NCBI RefSeq assembly: GCF_041435015.1
Contig: NZ_CP107989.1
Coordinates: 1,860,001 to 1,924,000 of the forward strand
Source: Streptomyces canus
GTDB lineage: Bacteria > Actinomycetota > Actinomycetes > Streptomycetales > Streptomycetaceae
DNA: 64,000 bases
Reading direction: 5' to 3'
Shown here: positions 37,323 to 44,906 of the stretch, in pieces
Layout: each line of letters opens with the position of its first letter
Position numbering within the stretch: the first letter of the stretch is position 1
The notes under the pieces: model-generated
The model's input: only the letters and a program-made list of their open reading frames with translations
What the model was told of the DNA's origin: nothing
Databases searched by the model: none
Made by a program: the position numbers and the translations under genes

Positions 37323-37751
37323 ATGGCAGATCTGGATCCCGCGGTGGTGCTCGGCATGGCAGACCAGACACCCGACGGCATAGTGATCATCGACAGCGAA
37401 GGGCTGATCCGCTACTGGAACCGGGGCGCGGAGCGCATCTTCGGATTTCCGGCGGCCGACGTGGCCGGTCGGAGCCTGGACGTCATCATTCCCGAGAGGC
37501 ACCGCAAGCGGCACCAGGACGGGTTCGAGGCGGCCATGGAGCGGGGGTCCAGCAAGTACGGGGACGCGGATCTGCTGAACGTCCCGGCGCTGGCCGCGGA
37601 CGGCCGCAAGCTGTCCATCGAGTTCAGCGTGGTGCTGCTGGCGGGCCCCGACGGCAGCAGCTACTGCGGCGCGGTGATCCGGGACGTCACCGCGCGACGC
37701 GAGCGGGAGCGGGAGCTGATGCGGCGCCGGGCCGAGACGACGACGGTCTGA
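37323..37751 (+). CDS. Single PAS-domain protein
   Basis: A 142-residue protein that is almost only a PAS domain with a C-terminal PAC motif. It has DQTPDGIVIIDSEGLIRYWN at the start, RGAERIFGFPAADVAGRSL in the middle and SYCGAVIRDVTARRERERE at the end, continuing into a charged helix. There is no kinase, cyclase or DNA-binding output domain. Start: ATG with GGAGG upstream. Its promoter carries the oxalate-island operator, so it is probably a co-regulated sensor that signals through a partner. Ligand (heme, flavin, small acid) not predictable. Confidence 0.85.
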   Translation: MADLDPAVVLGMADQTPDGIVIIDSEGLIRYWNRGAERIFGFPAADVAGRSLDVIIPERHRKRHQDGFEAAMERGSSKYGDADLLNVPALAADGRKLSIEFSVVLLAGPDGSSYCGAVIRDVTARRERERELMRRRAETTTV

Positions 37752-37774
37752 GCCCCGCCGGACAGCGCGGAAGG

Positions 37775-37798
37775 GGCCGTGGCCTTGGGGCCACGGCC
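37775..37798. terminator. Bidirectional terminator between PAS gene and frc1
   Basis: GGCCGTGGCC-TTGG-GGCCACGGCC, a perfect 10-bp stem with a 4-base loop, sits between two convergent genes. Confidence 0.8.
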
Positions 37799-37817
37799 GC
37801 TTCGCGTCGGCTCTACG

Positions 37818-39074
37818 TCAGACGATGACCCCGCTCTCCTTCAGTCGGCCGATGGTCTCCTCGTCGTAGCCCAGTTCCACCAGTACCTCGGAGCTGTGCT
37901 CGCCCAGCAGCGGGGCGCCGACGACCTCCGGCTTGAAGGAGGAGAACTTCACCGGGCTGCCGACGGTCAGATAGGTGCCGCGGCCCTTCTGCTCGACCTC
38001 GACGACCGTGCCGCTGTTGCGCAGGTCCTCGTCGTAGGCGATCTCCTTCATGCTCATCACCGGGGCGCAGGGCACCTCCCACTCCCGCAGGACGTCCACC
38101 GCCTCGTACTTGGTCTTGTCCGCGAGCCACTTCTCGATCTCCTCGAAGATCTCGAAGATGTGCGACTGACGGGCTCGCGCGGTGGCGTACTCCGGGTCCT
38201 CGGCCCACTCGGGGTGGCCGATCACCTCGGCGGTGCGCTTCCAGTTCTGCTCCTGGACCGTGAAGTAGATGTAGGCGTTCGGGTCGGTCTCCCAGCCCTT
38301 GCACTTGAGGACCCAGCCGGGCTGGCCGCCGCCGCCCGCGTTGCCGCCGCGCGGCACCACGTCGGTGAACTCGCCGTTCGGGTACTGCGGGTACTCCTCC
38401 AGGTAGCCGACCCGCTCCAGGCGCTGCTGGTCGCGCAGCTTGACGCGGCAGAGGTTGAGCACGGCGTCCTGCATCGAGACGGAGACCTTCTGCCCGCGGC
38501 CGGTCCTCCCCCGGTCGATGATCGCGGTGAGGATGCCGATCGCCAGGTGCATACCGGTGTTGGTGTCGCCGATGGCGGCGCCGGAGATGGTGGGAGGACC
38601 GTCCCAGAAGCCGGTGGTGGAGGCGGCGCCGCCCGCGCACTGGGCGACGTTCTCGTAGACCTTGAGGTCGTTCCAGGACGACTGGTCGTTGAAGCCCTTC
38701 ACCGAGCCGAAGATCAGGCGCGGGTTGAGCTCCTGGATGCGCTCCCAGGTGAAGCCCATGCGGTCCAGGGCGCCCGGCGCGAAGTTCTCCACCAGGACGT
38801 CGGCGTCCTTGATGAGCTTCTCCAGGACCTCCTTGCCCTCGGCGGTCTTGGTGTTGATGGCGAGGGAGCGCTTGTTGCTGTTGAGCATCGTGAAGTAGAG
38901 CGCGTCCAGGTCCTCGATGTCCCTGAGCTGACGGCGCGTCACATCGCCGCCGTTCGGGCGCTCCACCTTCAGGACGTCGGCGCCGAACCAGGCGAGCATC
39001 TGCGTGCAGGCGGGACCGGCCTGGACCCCGGTGAAGTCGATCACCTTGATTCCGGCGAGCGGCTTTTCACTCAT
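37818..39074 (-). CDS. frc: Formyl-CoA:oxalate CoA-transferase (CaiB/BaiF family), copy 1
   Basis: A 418-residue class III CoA-transferase. The nucleophilic Asp is in IGDTNTGMH (Asp near residue 169 in the O. formigenes numbering), and the glycine loop GGGGQPGW, which is a hallmark of Frc, is complete. N-terminal [23 protein letters not shown] is the CoA-binding part. It moves CoA from formyl-CoA to oxalate, making oxalyl-CoA and formate. The gene lies 47 bp downstream of oxc on the same strand, so the two are likely one operon. Of the three Frc-like proteins here this one best fits the canonical enzyme. Confidence 0.92.
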   Translation of the reverse strand: MSEKPLAGIKVIDFTGVQAGPACTQMLAWFGADVLKVERPNGGDVTRRQLRDIEDLDALYFTMLNSNKRSLAINTKTAEGKEVLEKLIKDADVLVENFAPGALDRMGFTWERIQELNPRLIFGSVKGFNDQSSWNDLKVYENVAQCAGGAASTTGFWDGPPTISGAAIGDTNTGMHLAIGILTAIIDRGRTGRGQKVSVSMQDAVLNLCRVKLRDQQRLERVGYLEEYPQYPNGEFTDVVPRGGNAGGGGQPGWVLKCKGWETDPNAYIYFTVQEQNWKRTAEVIGHPEWAEDPEYATARARQSHIFEIFEEIEKWLADKTKYEAVDVLREWEVPCAPVMSMKEIAYDEDLRNSGTVVEVEQKGRGTYLTVGSPVKFSSFKPEVVGAPLLGEHSSEVLVELGYDEETIGRLKESGVIV

Positions 39075-39121
39075 GTGTGCTTCCTTTTCGTGAAGTTGCG
39101 CGGTCTAGGAGGTCTAGGCGG

Positions 39122-40870
39122 TCACTTCTTGGCCGGCGTGATGTTGCCGACGGTGATGCCCTTGGGGTTGAGGTGCGAGATGTGGCCGCTCTCGGTGCCG
39201 GCCGAGGGGTCGATCACGCAGTCGATGAGCGCCGGTCCGCCGGAGGCGAGGGCCTCGGTGAGCGCGGCGGTGACCTCGGCGGGCGTGGTGGCCCGGTAGC
39301 CCTTGCCACCGAAAGCCTCGATGAGCAGGTCGTGGCGGGCCGCCGACATCAGGGTCGTGGGCGAGGGCGCGTCGTCGTAGGGGTTGGTGTCGTCGCCGCG
39401 GTAGACACCGCCGTTGTTCATGATCACGGTGACGACGGGCAGCTTGTAGCGGCAGATCGTCTCGATCTCGATGCCGCTGAACCCGAAGGCGCTGTCGCCC
39501 TCGATGGCCACGACCGGGGCGCCGCTCTCGACGGCGGCGGCGATCGCGTAGCCCATGCCGATGCCCATGACGCCCCAGGTGCCGCTGTCGAGGCGGTGTC
39601 GCGGCACGTGCATGTCGATGACATTGCGCGCGATGTCCAGGGCGTTGGCGCCCTCGTTGACGATGTACGTCTCCGGGTGCGCGCGCACGACGTCGCGTAC
39701 GGCCTTCAGCGCGCCCATGAACTGCATCGGGTGCGGGTCGGCCTCCAGGCGCTTGGCCATCTTGGCGACGTTCTGCGCCGAACGCGCCCCGAGCTCCTCG
39801 CGCCAGGCCGAAGGGGCCGTGATCTGGCCGGGCTTGGTGCGTTCGGCAAGTGCGTCGAGCACCGACTCGATGTCACCGACGAGGGGTGCGGAGATGGGCC
39901 GGTTGCTGTCCATCTCCTTCGGGTCGATGTCGATCTGGACGAACTTGGCGTCGGGGTTCCACCCCGCCTGGCCATGGCCAAGGAGCCAGTTGAGGCGGGC
40001 GCCGATCAGCATCACGACGTCGGCCTTCTTCAGCGCCAGCGAACGGGCGGTGGCCGCGGACTGGGGGTGGTCGTCGGGCAGCAGGCCCTTCGCCATCGAC
40101 ATCGGTACGTACGGAATGCCGGTCGACTCGATGAACTGCCGTACCTTGGCGTCCGCCTGGGCGTACGCGGCGCCCTTGCCCAGCACCACCAGGGGGCGCT
40201 CGGCGGAGGCAAGGAGCTCGATCGCCCGTTCCACGGCCTCCGGAGCGGGCAGCTGGCGCGGCGCGGGGTCGACGAGACGGCTCAGCGTCCGGTCGCCCTC
40301 CTCCTTGGGCATGATGGCGCCGAGCACCGCCGCGGGGATGTCGAGATAGACACCTCCGGGGCGCCCGGAGATCGCGGTGCGCAGGGCGCGGGCGATGCCC
40401 CGGCCGATGTCCTCCACCCGGCTGACCCGGTAGGCGGCCTTCACGAAGGGCTGCGCGGCGGCGAGTTGGTCCATCTCCTCGTAGTCGCCCTGTTTGAGGT
40501 CGACGAGGTGGCGCTCGCTGGAGCCGGAGATCTGGACCATCGGGAAGCAGTTGGTGGTCGCGTTGGCCAGGGCGACCAGGCCGTTGAGGAAGCCCGGGGC
40601 CGAGACCGTGAGGGCCACGCCGGGTTTCTTGTTGAGGTAGCCGGCGATGGCGGCCGCGTGTCCGGCGTTGCTCTCGTGGCGGAAGCCGATGTAGCGGATG
40701 CCCTGCGCCTGGGCGAGACGGGCCAGGTCGGTGATCGGGATGCCGACCACCCCGTAGATGGTGTCGACGTCGTTCATCCTGAGCGCGTCGACGACCAGGT
40801 GGTACCCGTCGGTGAGCTCGGTCGGAACGTCGGCTGCTGCCGCGGTCTCCAGTGTCGAGGGGGCGGTCAT
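39122..40870 (-). CDS. oxc: Oxalyl-CoA decarboxylase
   Basis: Decarboxylates oxalyl-CoA to formyl-CoA and CO2 with thiamine diphosphate. The 582-residue length fits. HESNAGHAAAIAGYL near residue 60 has the TPP-activating Glu; the TPP motif GDSAFGFSG...IMNNGGVYRG is intact near residues 450-485. It also binds ADP as an activator in characterised enzymes. Start: ATG of MTAPSTL after AGGAGG; the open frame continues upstream but without a better site. Divergent from the oxalyl-CoA synthetase gene, with two matching palindromes between them. Confidence 0.96.
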   Translation of the reverse strand: MTAPSTLETAAAADVPTELTDGYHLVVDALRMNDVDTIYGVVGIPITDLARLAQAQGIRYIGFRHESNAGHAAAIAGYLNKKPGVALTVSAPGFLNGLVALANATTNCFPMVQISGSSERHLVDLKQGDYEEMDQLAAAQPFVKAAYRVSRVEDIGRGIARALRTAISGRPGGVYLDIPAAVLGAIMPKEEGDRTLSRLVDPAPRQLPAPEAVERAIELLASAERPLVVLGKGAAYAQADAKVRQFIESTGIPYVPMSMAKGLLPDDHPQSAATARSLALKKADVVMLIGARLNWLLGHGQAGWNPDAKFVQIDIDPKEMDSNRPISAPLVGDIESVLDALAERTKPGQITAPSAWREELGARSAQNVAKMAKRLEADPHPMQFMGALKAVRDVVRAHPETYIVNEGANALDIARNVIDMHVPRHRLDSGTWGVMGIGMGYAIAAAVESGAPVVAIEGDSAFGFSGIEIETICRYKLPVVTVIMNNGGVYRGDDTNPYDDAPSPTTLMSAARHDLLIEAFGGKGYRATTPAEVTAALTEALASGGPALIDCVIDPSAGTESGHISHLNPKGITVGNITPAKK

Positions 40871-40968
40871 GGTCCGAGGTCCTCCTTGGGCAGGTCCTGC
40901 CGGAGCGGCTACTTCTCTCACCATCCGCAGCGCGCTCGTCCGCGTCCAAGACCCATCGGCGACCAGCC

Positions 40969-40985
40969 GATAAACGGCGTCTATC
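40969..40985. promoter_or_regulatory. GATA-type operator, copy A, between oxc and oxalyl-CoA synthetase
   Basis: GATAAAC-GGC-GTCTATC is a near-perfect palindrome (flanks extend it to CGATA...TATCG). A sister site at 41018-41034 lies 49 bp away. Confidence 0.6.
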
Positions 40986-41002
40986 GAGGGCTGGTCAGGG
41001 GC

Positions 41003-41034
41003 TTGACACCTGCCGTTGATAGACAGCTGTTATC
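41003..41034. promoter_or_regulatory. Promoter-like element with GATA-type operator, copy B
   Basis: TTGACA at 41003-41008 points to a promoter toward the synthetase gene, with TGTTAT at 41028-41033 as a possible -10 after a long 19-base spacer. The palindrome GATAGAC-AGC-TGTTATC at 41018-41034 overlaps this -10, and resembles copy A. A LysR- or GntR-type regulator bound at both sites could control both divergent genes. Confidence 0.5.
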
Positions 41035-41125
41035 GGCCGTTCGCCAGCGGGTATTGGACGCGCACCGGGTGCCACCGCACGCTCGCAGTGGATGTTTCGT
41101 CGGACCTGTGCGAGGGGGTGGGGTC

Positions 41126-42709
41126 ATGGCCGTTCCGGCCGCGGCATCCGTGCGTGACGCGAACCGGTACCGGCCTTCGGAGGTCGCGGGCCTGGTCGAC
41201 CTCCTCGACCGGCAGGTACGTGAACGCCCCGACGCCCGGGCCCTCGTGGTGACCGGCGAGCGTGTGCACCTGTCGTACCGGGGGCTCGCGTCCCTGGCCG
41301 ACGACGTGGCCGGCCGGCTCGGTGGTGCGGGGCTGCGCCCCGGTGACGCGGTCGGCCTGATCTGTGCCAACACGGCGGAGTTCGTCGTCGGGTTGCTCGG
41401 CGCGGCGCGGGCCGGGCTGGTGGCGGCTCCGCTGGATCCCGCGCTGCCCGAGTCGCAACTGTCCGCGCGTCTGCTGGCGTTGGGTGCGCGGGCGGTCCTC
41501 CTCGATGCGTCCGCGCCCGGTGTCGTCCCGGTTCCGGTGCCGGCCTGGCCGCTGCGGGTGGACGTCTCCCGTGCGGCCATGACTGCGGTGGTGCTCGAAC
41601 CCGGTGTCTGTGAAGTGCCGCAAGGCTGTGGCGCGGCCGGTGAGTTGTCGGACCGGGACGCCCTCGTGCTGTTCACCGCCGGCACCACCGACCGGGCGAA
41701 GATGGTCCCGTTGACGCACGCCAATGTGGCCGCCTCGCTTCGGAACATCTGCGCCACCTATGAATTGGGCCCCGGGGACGCGACGGTCGCGGTGATGCCG
41801 TTCTTCCACGGCCACGGGCTGTTCGCCGCGCTGCTGGCGTCCCTGGCGAGCGGGGGCTGTGTGCTGCTGCCCGAGCGGGGGCGGTTCTCGGCGGGCACGT
41901 TCTGGGACGACATGCGGGCCGTGGGCGCCACGTGGTTCACGGCGGTGCCGGCGATCCACGAGATCCTTCTGGACCGGTCGGAGCGGGAGTACCCGGGTCC
42001 GCAGGCGCCGCCGCTGAAGTTCGTCCGCAGTTGCAGCGCGCCCCTCAATACGGCCACGCAGCGGGCGCTGGAGCGCACGTTCGGCGCGCCGCTGCTGTCC
42101 GGGTACGGGATGACCGAGTCCTCGCACCAGGCGACCAGCGAACCGCTGCCGCAGCGGGGAGCGCTCAGGCAGGGGTCGGTGGGCCGGCCGACCGGGGTCG
42201 AGGTGCGGGTCGTGGACCGGGGCGGGCGTCCCTGTCCGGTGGGTGTCGAGGGCGAGGTGTGGGTGCAGGGGCCCACGGTCGCCCGGGGCTATCTCGCCGA
42301 CGGGGACGAGTCGGCGCGGACCTTCGTCGACGGGTGGCTGCGCACCGGTGATCTGGGCGCGCTGGACGAGGACGGGTACCTCTCGCTGACCGGGCGGATC
42401 AAGAACCTCATCAACCGGGGTGGGGAGAAGATCTCGCCCGAGCATGTCGAGGACATCCTGGCCGGCTGCCCCGGGGTCGCGGAGGCGGCCGTGTTCGCCG
42501 TGCCCGACGGGGTCTACGGGCAGCGGGTCGGCGCGGCCGTGGTGGTGCGCGAGGCCGACGGCGTCGGCCGCGAGGAGATCCTGCGGTACTGCCGTGACCG
42601 GCTGGCCCCGTTCGAGGTGCCGGACCGGCTCGAGCTGGTCGCCGCACTGCCGTACACCGCGAAGGGAGGCCTGGACCGGAAGGCGGTACAGGCGCGGTAC
42701 GCACCCTGA
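41126..42709 (+). CDS. AMP-forming acyl-CoA synthetase, oxalyl-CoA synthetase (AAE3)-like
   Basis: A 527-residue ANL-family ligase. The ATP loop reads FTAGTTDRAKMVPLTH (the usual form is SGTTG-P-K), the A5 region GYGMTES is standard, A7/A8 are WLRTGDLGALDEDGYLSLTGRIKNLINRGGEKISP, and the catalytic A10 lysine is in LPYTAKGGLDRKAV. It resembles plant/yeast AAE3 (Pcs60), which makes oxalyl-CoA from oxalate, CoA and ATP. Divergence from oxc supports that role. Start: ATG at 41126 following a GGGGGTGGGG ribosome site. Confidence 0.85.
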   Translation: MAVPAAASVRDANRYRPSEVAGLVDLLDRQVRERPDARALVVTGERVHLSYRGLASLADDVAGRLGGAGLRPGDAVGLICANTAEFVVGLLGAARAGLVAAPLDPALPESQLSARLLALGARAVLLDASAPGVVPVPVPAWPLRVDVSRAAMTAVVLEPGVCEVPQGCGAAGELSDRDALVLFTAGTTDRAKMVPLTHANVAASLRNICATYELGPGDATVAVMPFFHGHGLFAALLASLASGGCVLLPERGRFSAGTFWDDMRAVGATWFTAVPAIHEILLDRSEREYPGPQAPPLKFVRSCSAPLNTATQRALERTFGAPLLSGYGMTESSHQATSEPLPQRGALRQGSVGRPTGVEVRVVDRGGRPCPVGVEGEVWVQGPTVARGYLADGDESARTFVDGWLRTGDLGALDEDGYLSLTGRIKNLINRGGEKISPEHVEDILAGCPGVAEAAVFAVPDGVYGQRVGAAVVVREADGVGREEILRYCRDRLAPFEVPDRLELVAALPYTAKGGLDRKAVQARYAP

Positions 42710-42820
42710 CGGGGCAGTCGGGGCAGGGCCCGAGGAGGCCGTCTCGGGGGCGGCGCACCGACGGGGCCGTCTCGGAGGCAGGGCCGACGGGGCAGTCGGG
42801 GCAGCGCCCGCCGTGCCCGG
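42710..42820. repeat. Degenerate ~80-bp units at the left of the tandem array
   Basis: Imperfect copies of the array's motif (GGGGCAGTCGGGGCAG..., GCGGCCTGCCGGAG) start right after the synthetase stop. They are too diverged to align exactly by eye. No gene is supported. Confidence 0.6.
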
Positions 42821-43454
42821 CGGGGAGCGGCCTGCCGGAGACAGCGCCCGACGAGGCAGACGGCGCAGCACCCGACCTGCCCGGCGGCAAGCGGCCTGCC
42901 GGAGGCAACTCCCGATCAGGCAGGCCTGGGAGCAGCACCCCGACGGGGCAATCGCGACAGGGCCCGCGGTGCCCAACGGGAACGGCTTGTCGGAGGCAGC
43001 GCCCTGACAGGCAGTCTTGAGGGCAGCGCCGCGACGGCGGAGCAGGACCCGCCACGCCTGCCGGGGAGCGGCCTGCCGGAGACAGCGCCCGACGAGGCAG
43101 ACGGCGCAGCACCCGACCTGCCCGGCGGCAAGCGGCCTGCCGGAGGCAACTCCCGATCAGGCAGGCCTGGGAGCAGCACCCCGACGGGGCAATCGCGACA
43201 GGGCCCGCGGTGCCCAACGGGAACGGCTTGTCGGAGGCAGCGCCCTGACAGGCAGTCTTGAGGGCAGCGCCGCGACGGCGGAGCAGGACCCGCCACGCCT
43301 GCCGGGGAGCGGCCTGCCGGAGACAGCGCCCGACGAGGCAGACGGCGCAGCACCCGACCTGCCCGGCGGCAAGCGGCCTGCCGGAGGCAACTCCCGATCA
43401 GGCAGGCCTGGGAGCAGCACCCCGACGGGGCAATCGCGACAGGGCCCGCGGTGC
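42821..43454. repeat. 241-bp tandem repeat array, 2.6 identical copies
   Basis: Copies begin at 42821, 43062 and 43303, the last being cut at 43454. The copies appear identical by eye. Each 241-bp unit is itself built of three imperfect ~80-bp subunits marked by GCGGCCTGCCGGAG and CGCCCGACGAGGCAG-like words. Open frames cross it on both strands but 241 is not a multiple of three, so each copy shifts frame; coding is unlikely. It lies between the oxalyl-CoA synthetase and lysR genes. Confidence 0.95.
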
Positions 43455-43676
43455 TCGGCAGGGAGCGGCCTGCCGGAGGAGCGCCCCGACCAGGCACGCT
43501 TGGGAGCAACGCCCCGACAGGGCAGTCGCGGCAGCGCCCGCGGTGCTCGGCAGGGAGCGGCCGGGAAGGAGTTCGTCCCGGACAGGCCCGCCCGCCGCCG
43601 CGCTGCCGTACACCGCGAAACGAGATCCGGACCGGAGAGAAAGCAGCGCCGGCCGGACACCGCACCCCGGCGGAGC
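43455..43676. repeat. Array tail with a duplicated 3' end of the acyl-CoA synthetase gene
   Basis: Further degenerate units run to about 43560. At 43600-43635 the sequence GCGCTGCCGTACACCGCGAA and the following GATCCGGACCGG repeat the end of the synthetase gene (42650-42681, the A10 motif LPYTAK), with changes. So a gene-end copy brackets the array. Confidence 0.75.
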
Positions 43677-44609
43677 TCAGCGCACCCGGTGTTCGGTGGG
43701 TAGGGGGCGGGCGAAGAAGTCGTCCAGGGAGAGGCCGGTCGCCGCGTTGACGAACGCGCGGGCGGCGACCGACCCGGGGGTCGCCGCGTGGATCGCGACA
43801 GAGACCTGGGCTCCGGCCTCCGGGTCGATCAGCGGGAGGGCTCTCGTCCGGCCGACCACCGGCATCGCGCGCAGCCAGGTGTGGGGCACGATGCTCGCCC
43901 AGCCACCGCCGCCCACGTGCGCGTAGAGGGAGGCGATCGAGTCCGTCTCGACCTGCGGGGTCACCACGTACCCCTTCTCCGCGAACACGGTGTCGACGAT
44001 CTGGCGGATCCGCATGTCCGGCGTCAGCAGCGCGAGCGGCAACTGGGCCGCGTCCGCCCAGGACACGGTGGCGGACTGGGCCACCAGCTGGTCGTCGGAG
44101 ACCAGGAGCATGTACCGCTCCTGGTAGAGGGGGACGACCTGGAGGCCCTCCTGGTCGTCCGGGTCGAAGTGGGCGATGGCCACGTCGAGTTCGTAGTCGC
44201 GCAGCTGGCGATGGAGTTCCTTCGTCGACAGCCGGGAGCGGACCTGGACCTTGGCCAGCGGGTGCGCCGCGCAGAAGGCGGCCACGGGAAGGGCGAGGGT
44301 CGTGGACGCGGTGGGGTCGGTGCCGAGCCGCAGGGTCCCCGTGATGCCGGACTGCACGGCGGCCACCTCGGCCTTGAAGGCGTCCTGTTCGGCGAGGATC
44401 CGCTTGGCCCACACCACGAGCCGCTCGCCCTCCGGGGTGAGGCCCTGGTAGTTGTGGCCGCGGTTGATCAGCGTGACGTTCAGCTCCCGCTCCAGTTTGG
44501 CGATCGCCGCCGAGAGCGCGGGCTGGGAGACGTAGCAGGATTCCGCCGCCCGGGCGAAGTGCCGTTCCCTCGCCACCGCCACGAAGTATTCGAGCTGCCG
44601 GAACAGCAT
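43677..44609 (-). CDS. LysR family transcriptional regulator
   Basis: A 310-residue LysR protein. The N-terminal winged helix reads MLFRQLEYFVAVARERHFARAAE and SQPALSAAIAKLEREL, and the effector domain follows from GTLRLGTDPTASTTLALPV. ATG 44609 was chosen since GAGGAG lies just upstream; an alternative ATG is seven codons earlier. It lies after the formate dehydrogenase operon on the same strand but has its own intergenic region with a shared operator. It could respond to oxalate, formate or a CoA intermediate. Confidence 0.88.
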   Translation of the reverse strand: MLFRQLEYFVAVARERHFARAAESCYVSQPALSAAIAKLERELNVTLINRGHNYQGLTPEGERLVVWAKRILAEQDAFKAEVAAVQSGITGTLRLGTDPTASTTLALPVAAFCAAHPLAKVQVRSRLSTKELHRQLRDYELDVAIAHFDPDDQEGLQVVPLYQERYMLLVSDDQLVAQSATVSWADAAQLPLALLTPDMRIRQIVDTVFAEKGYVVTPQVETDSIASLYAHVGGGGWASIVPHTWLRAMPVVGRTRALPLIDPEAGAQVSVAIHAATPGSVAARAFVNAATGLSLDDFFARPLPTEHRVR

Positions 44610-44644
44610 GAGCGGCTCCTCCCTGCCCATGGGATCACTGCCTC

Positions 44645-44658
44645 CATACTGTATGCAG
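44645..44658. promoter_or_regulatory. GntR-type operator variant, site 2 (lysR)
   Basis: CATAC-T-GTATG is a perfect palindrome, followed by CAGT. It uses the same CATAC/GTATG half-sites as the other island operators but with a tighter spacing. It is 36 bases upstream of the lysR start. Confidence 0.5.
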
Positions 44659-44692
44659 TGTGAAGTGATGTACAGGGAGGAGACCGCACGGG

Positions 44693-44905
44693 TCAGCGCA
44701 GAAGCTTCACCGCGGCCACCACCAGGGGGTCCAGGCCGTCCACCCCGGCATCGACGAACTCGTGGAGCCGCGTGCGCATGCGCGGGTCCCAGAACCTGCC
44801 GATGTGCCCCGCGATCGCCTCCGCGGCGTCCTCCCCCGGCAGGTGACCGAGGTTCCTGGCGATGTCGTTGGCCATCCTGCACTCCGCCGGCACGGTCGCG
44901 GTCAT
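44693..44905 (-). CDS. Formate dehydrogenase delta subunit
   Basis: A 70-residue small subunit (FdsD family). The text MANDIARNLGHLPGEDAAEAIAGHI and HIGRFWDPRMRTRL is typical; FdsD helps assemble or stabilise soluble NAD-dependent formate dehydrogenases. The start is one base away from the alpha-subunit stop, so it is co-translated as the last gene of the four-gene operon. Confidence 0.9.
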   Translation of the reverse strand: MTATVPAECRMANDIARNLGHLPGEDAAEAIAGHIGRFWDPRMRTRLHEFVDAGVDGLDPLVVAAVKLLR

Positions 44906-44906
44906 C

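Noticed and set aside
42821..43454. Tandem array as a possible CRISPR
   Set aside because: The units are 241 bp and contiguous, with no short repeat plus unique spacer pattern and no cas genes.
42411..44412. Long minus-strand frames across the 241-bp array encoding Cys/Pro/Arg-rich repeats
   Set aside because: The period is not a multiple of three, so identical DNA is read in different frames in each copy; the peptides are a composition effect of GC-rich repeats.
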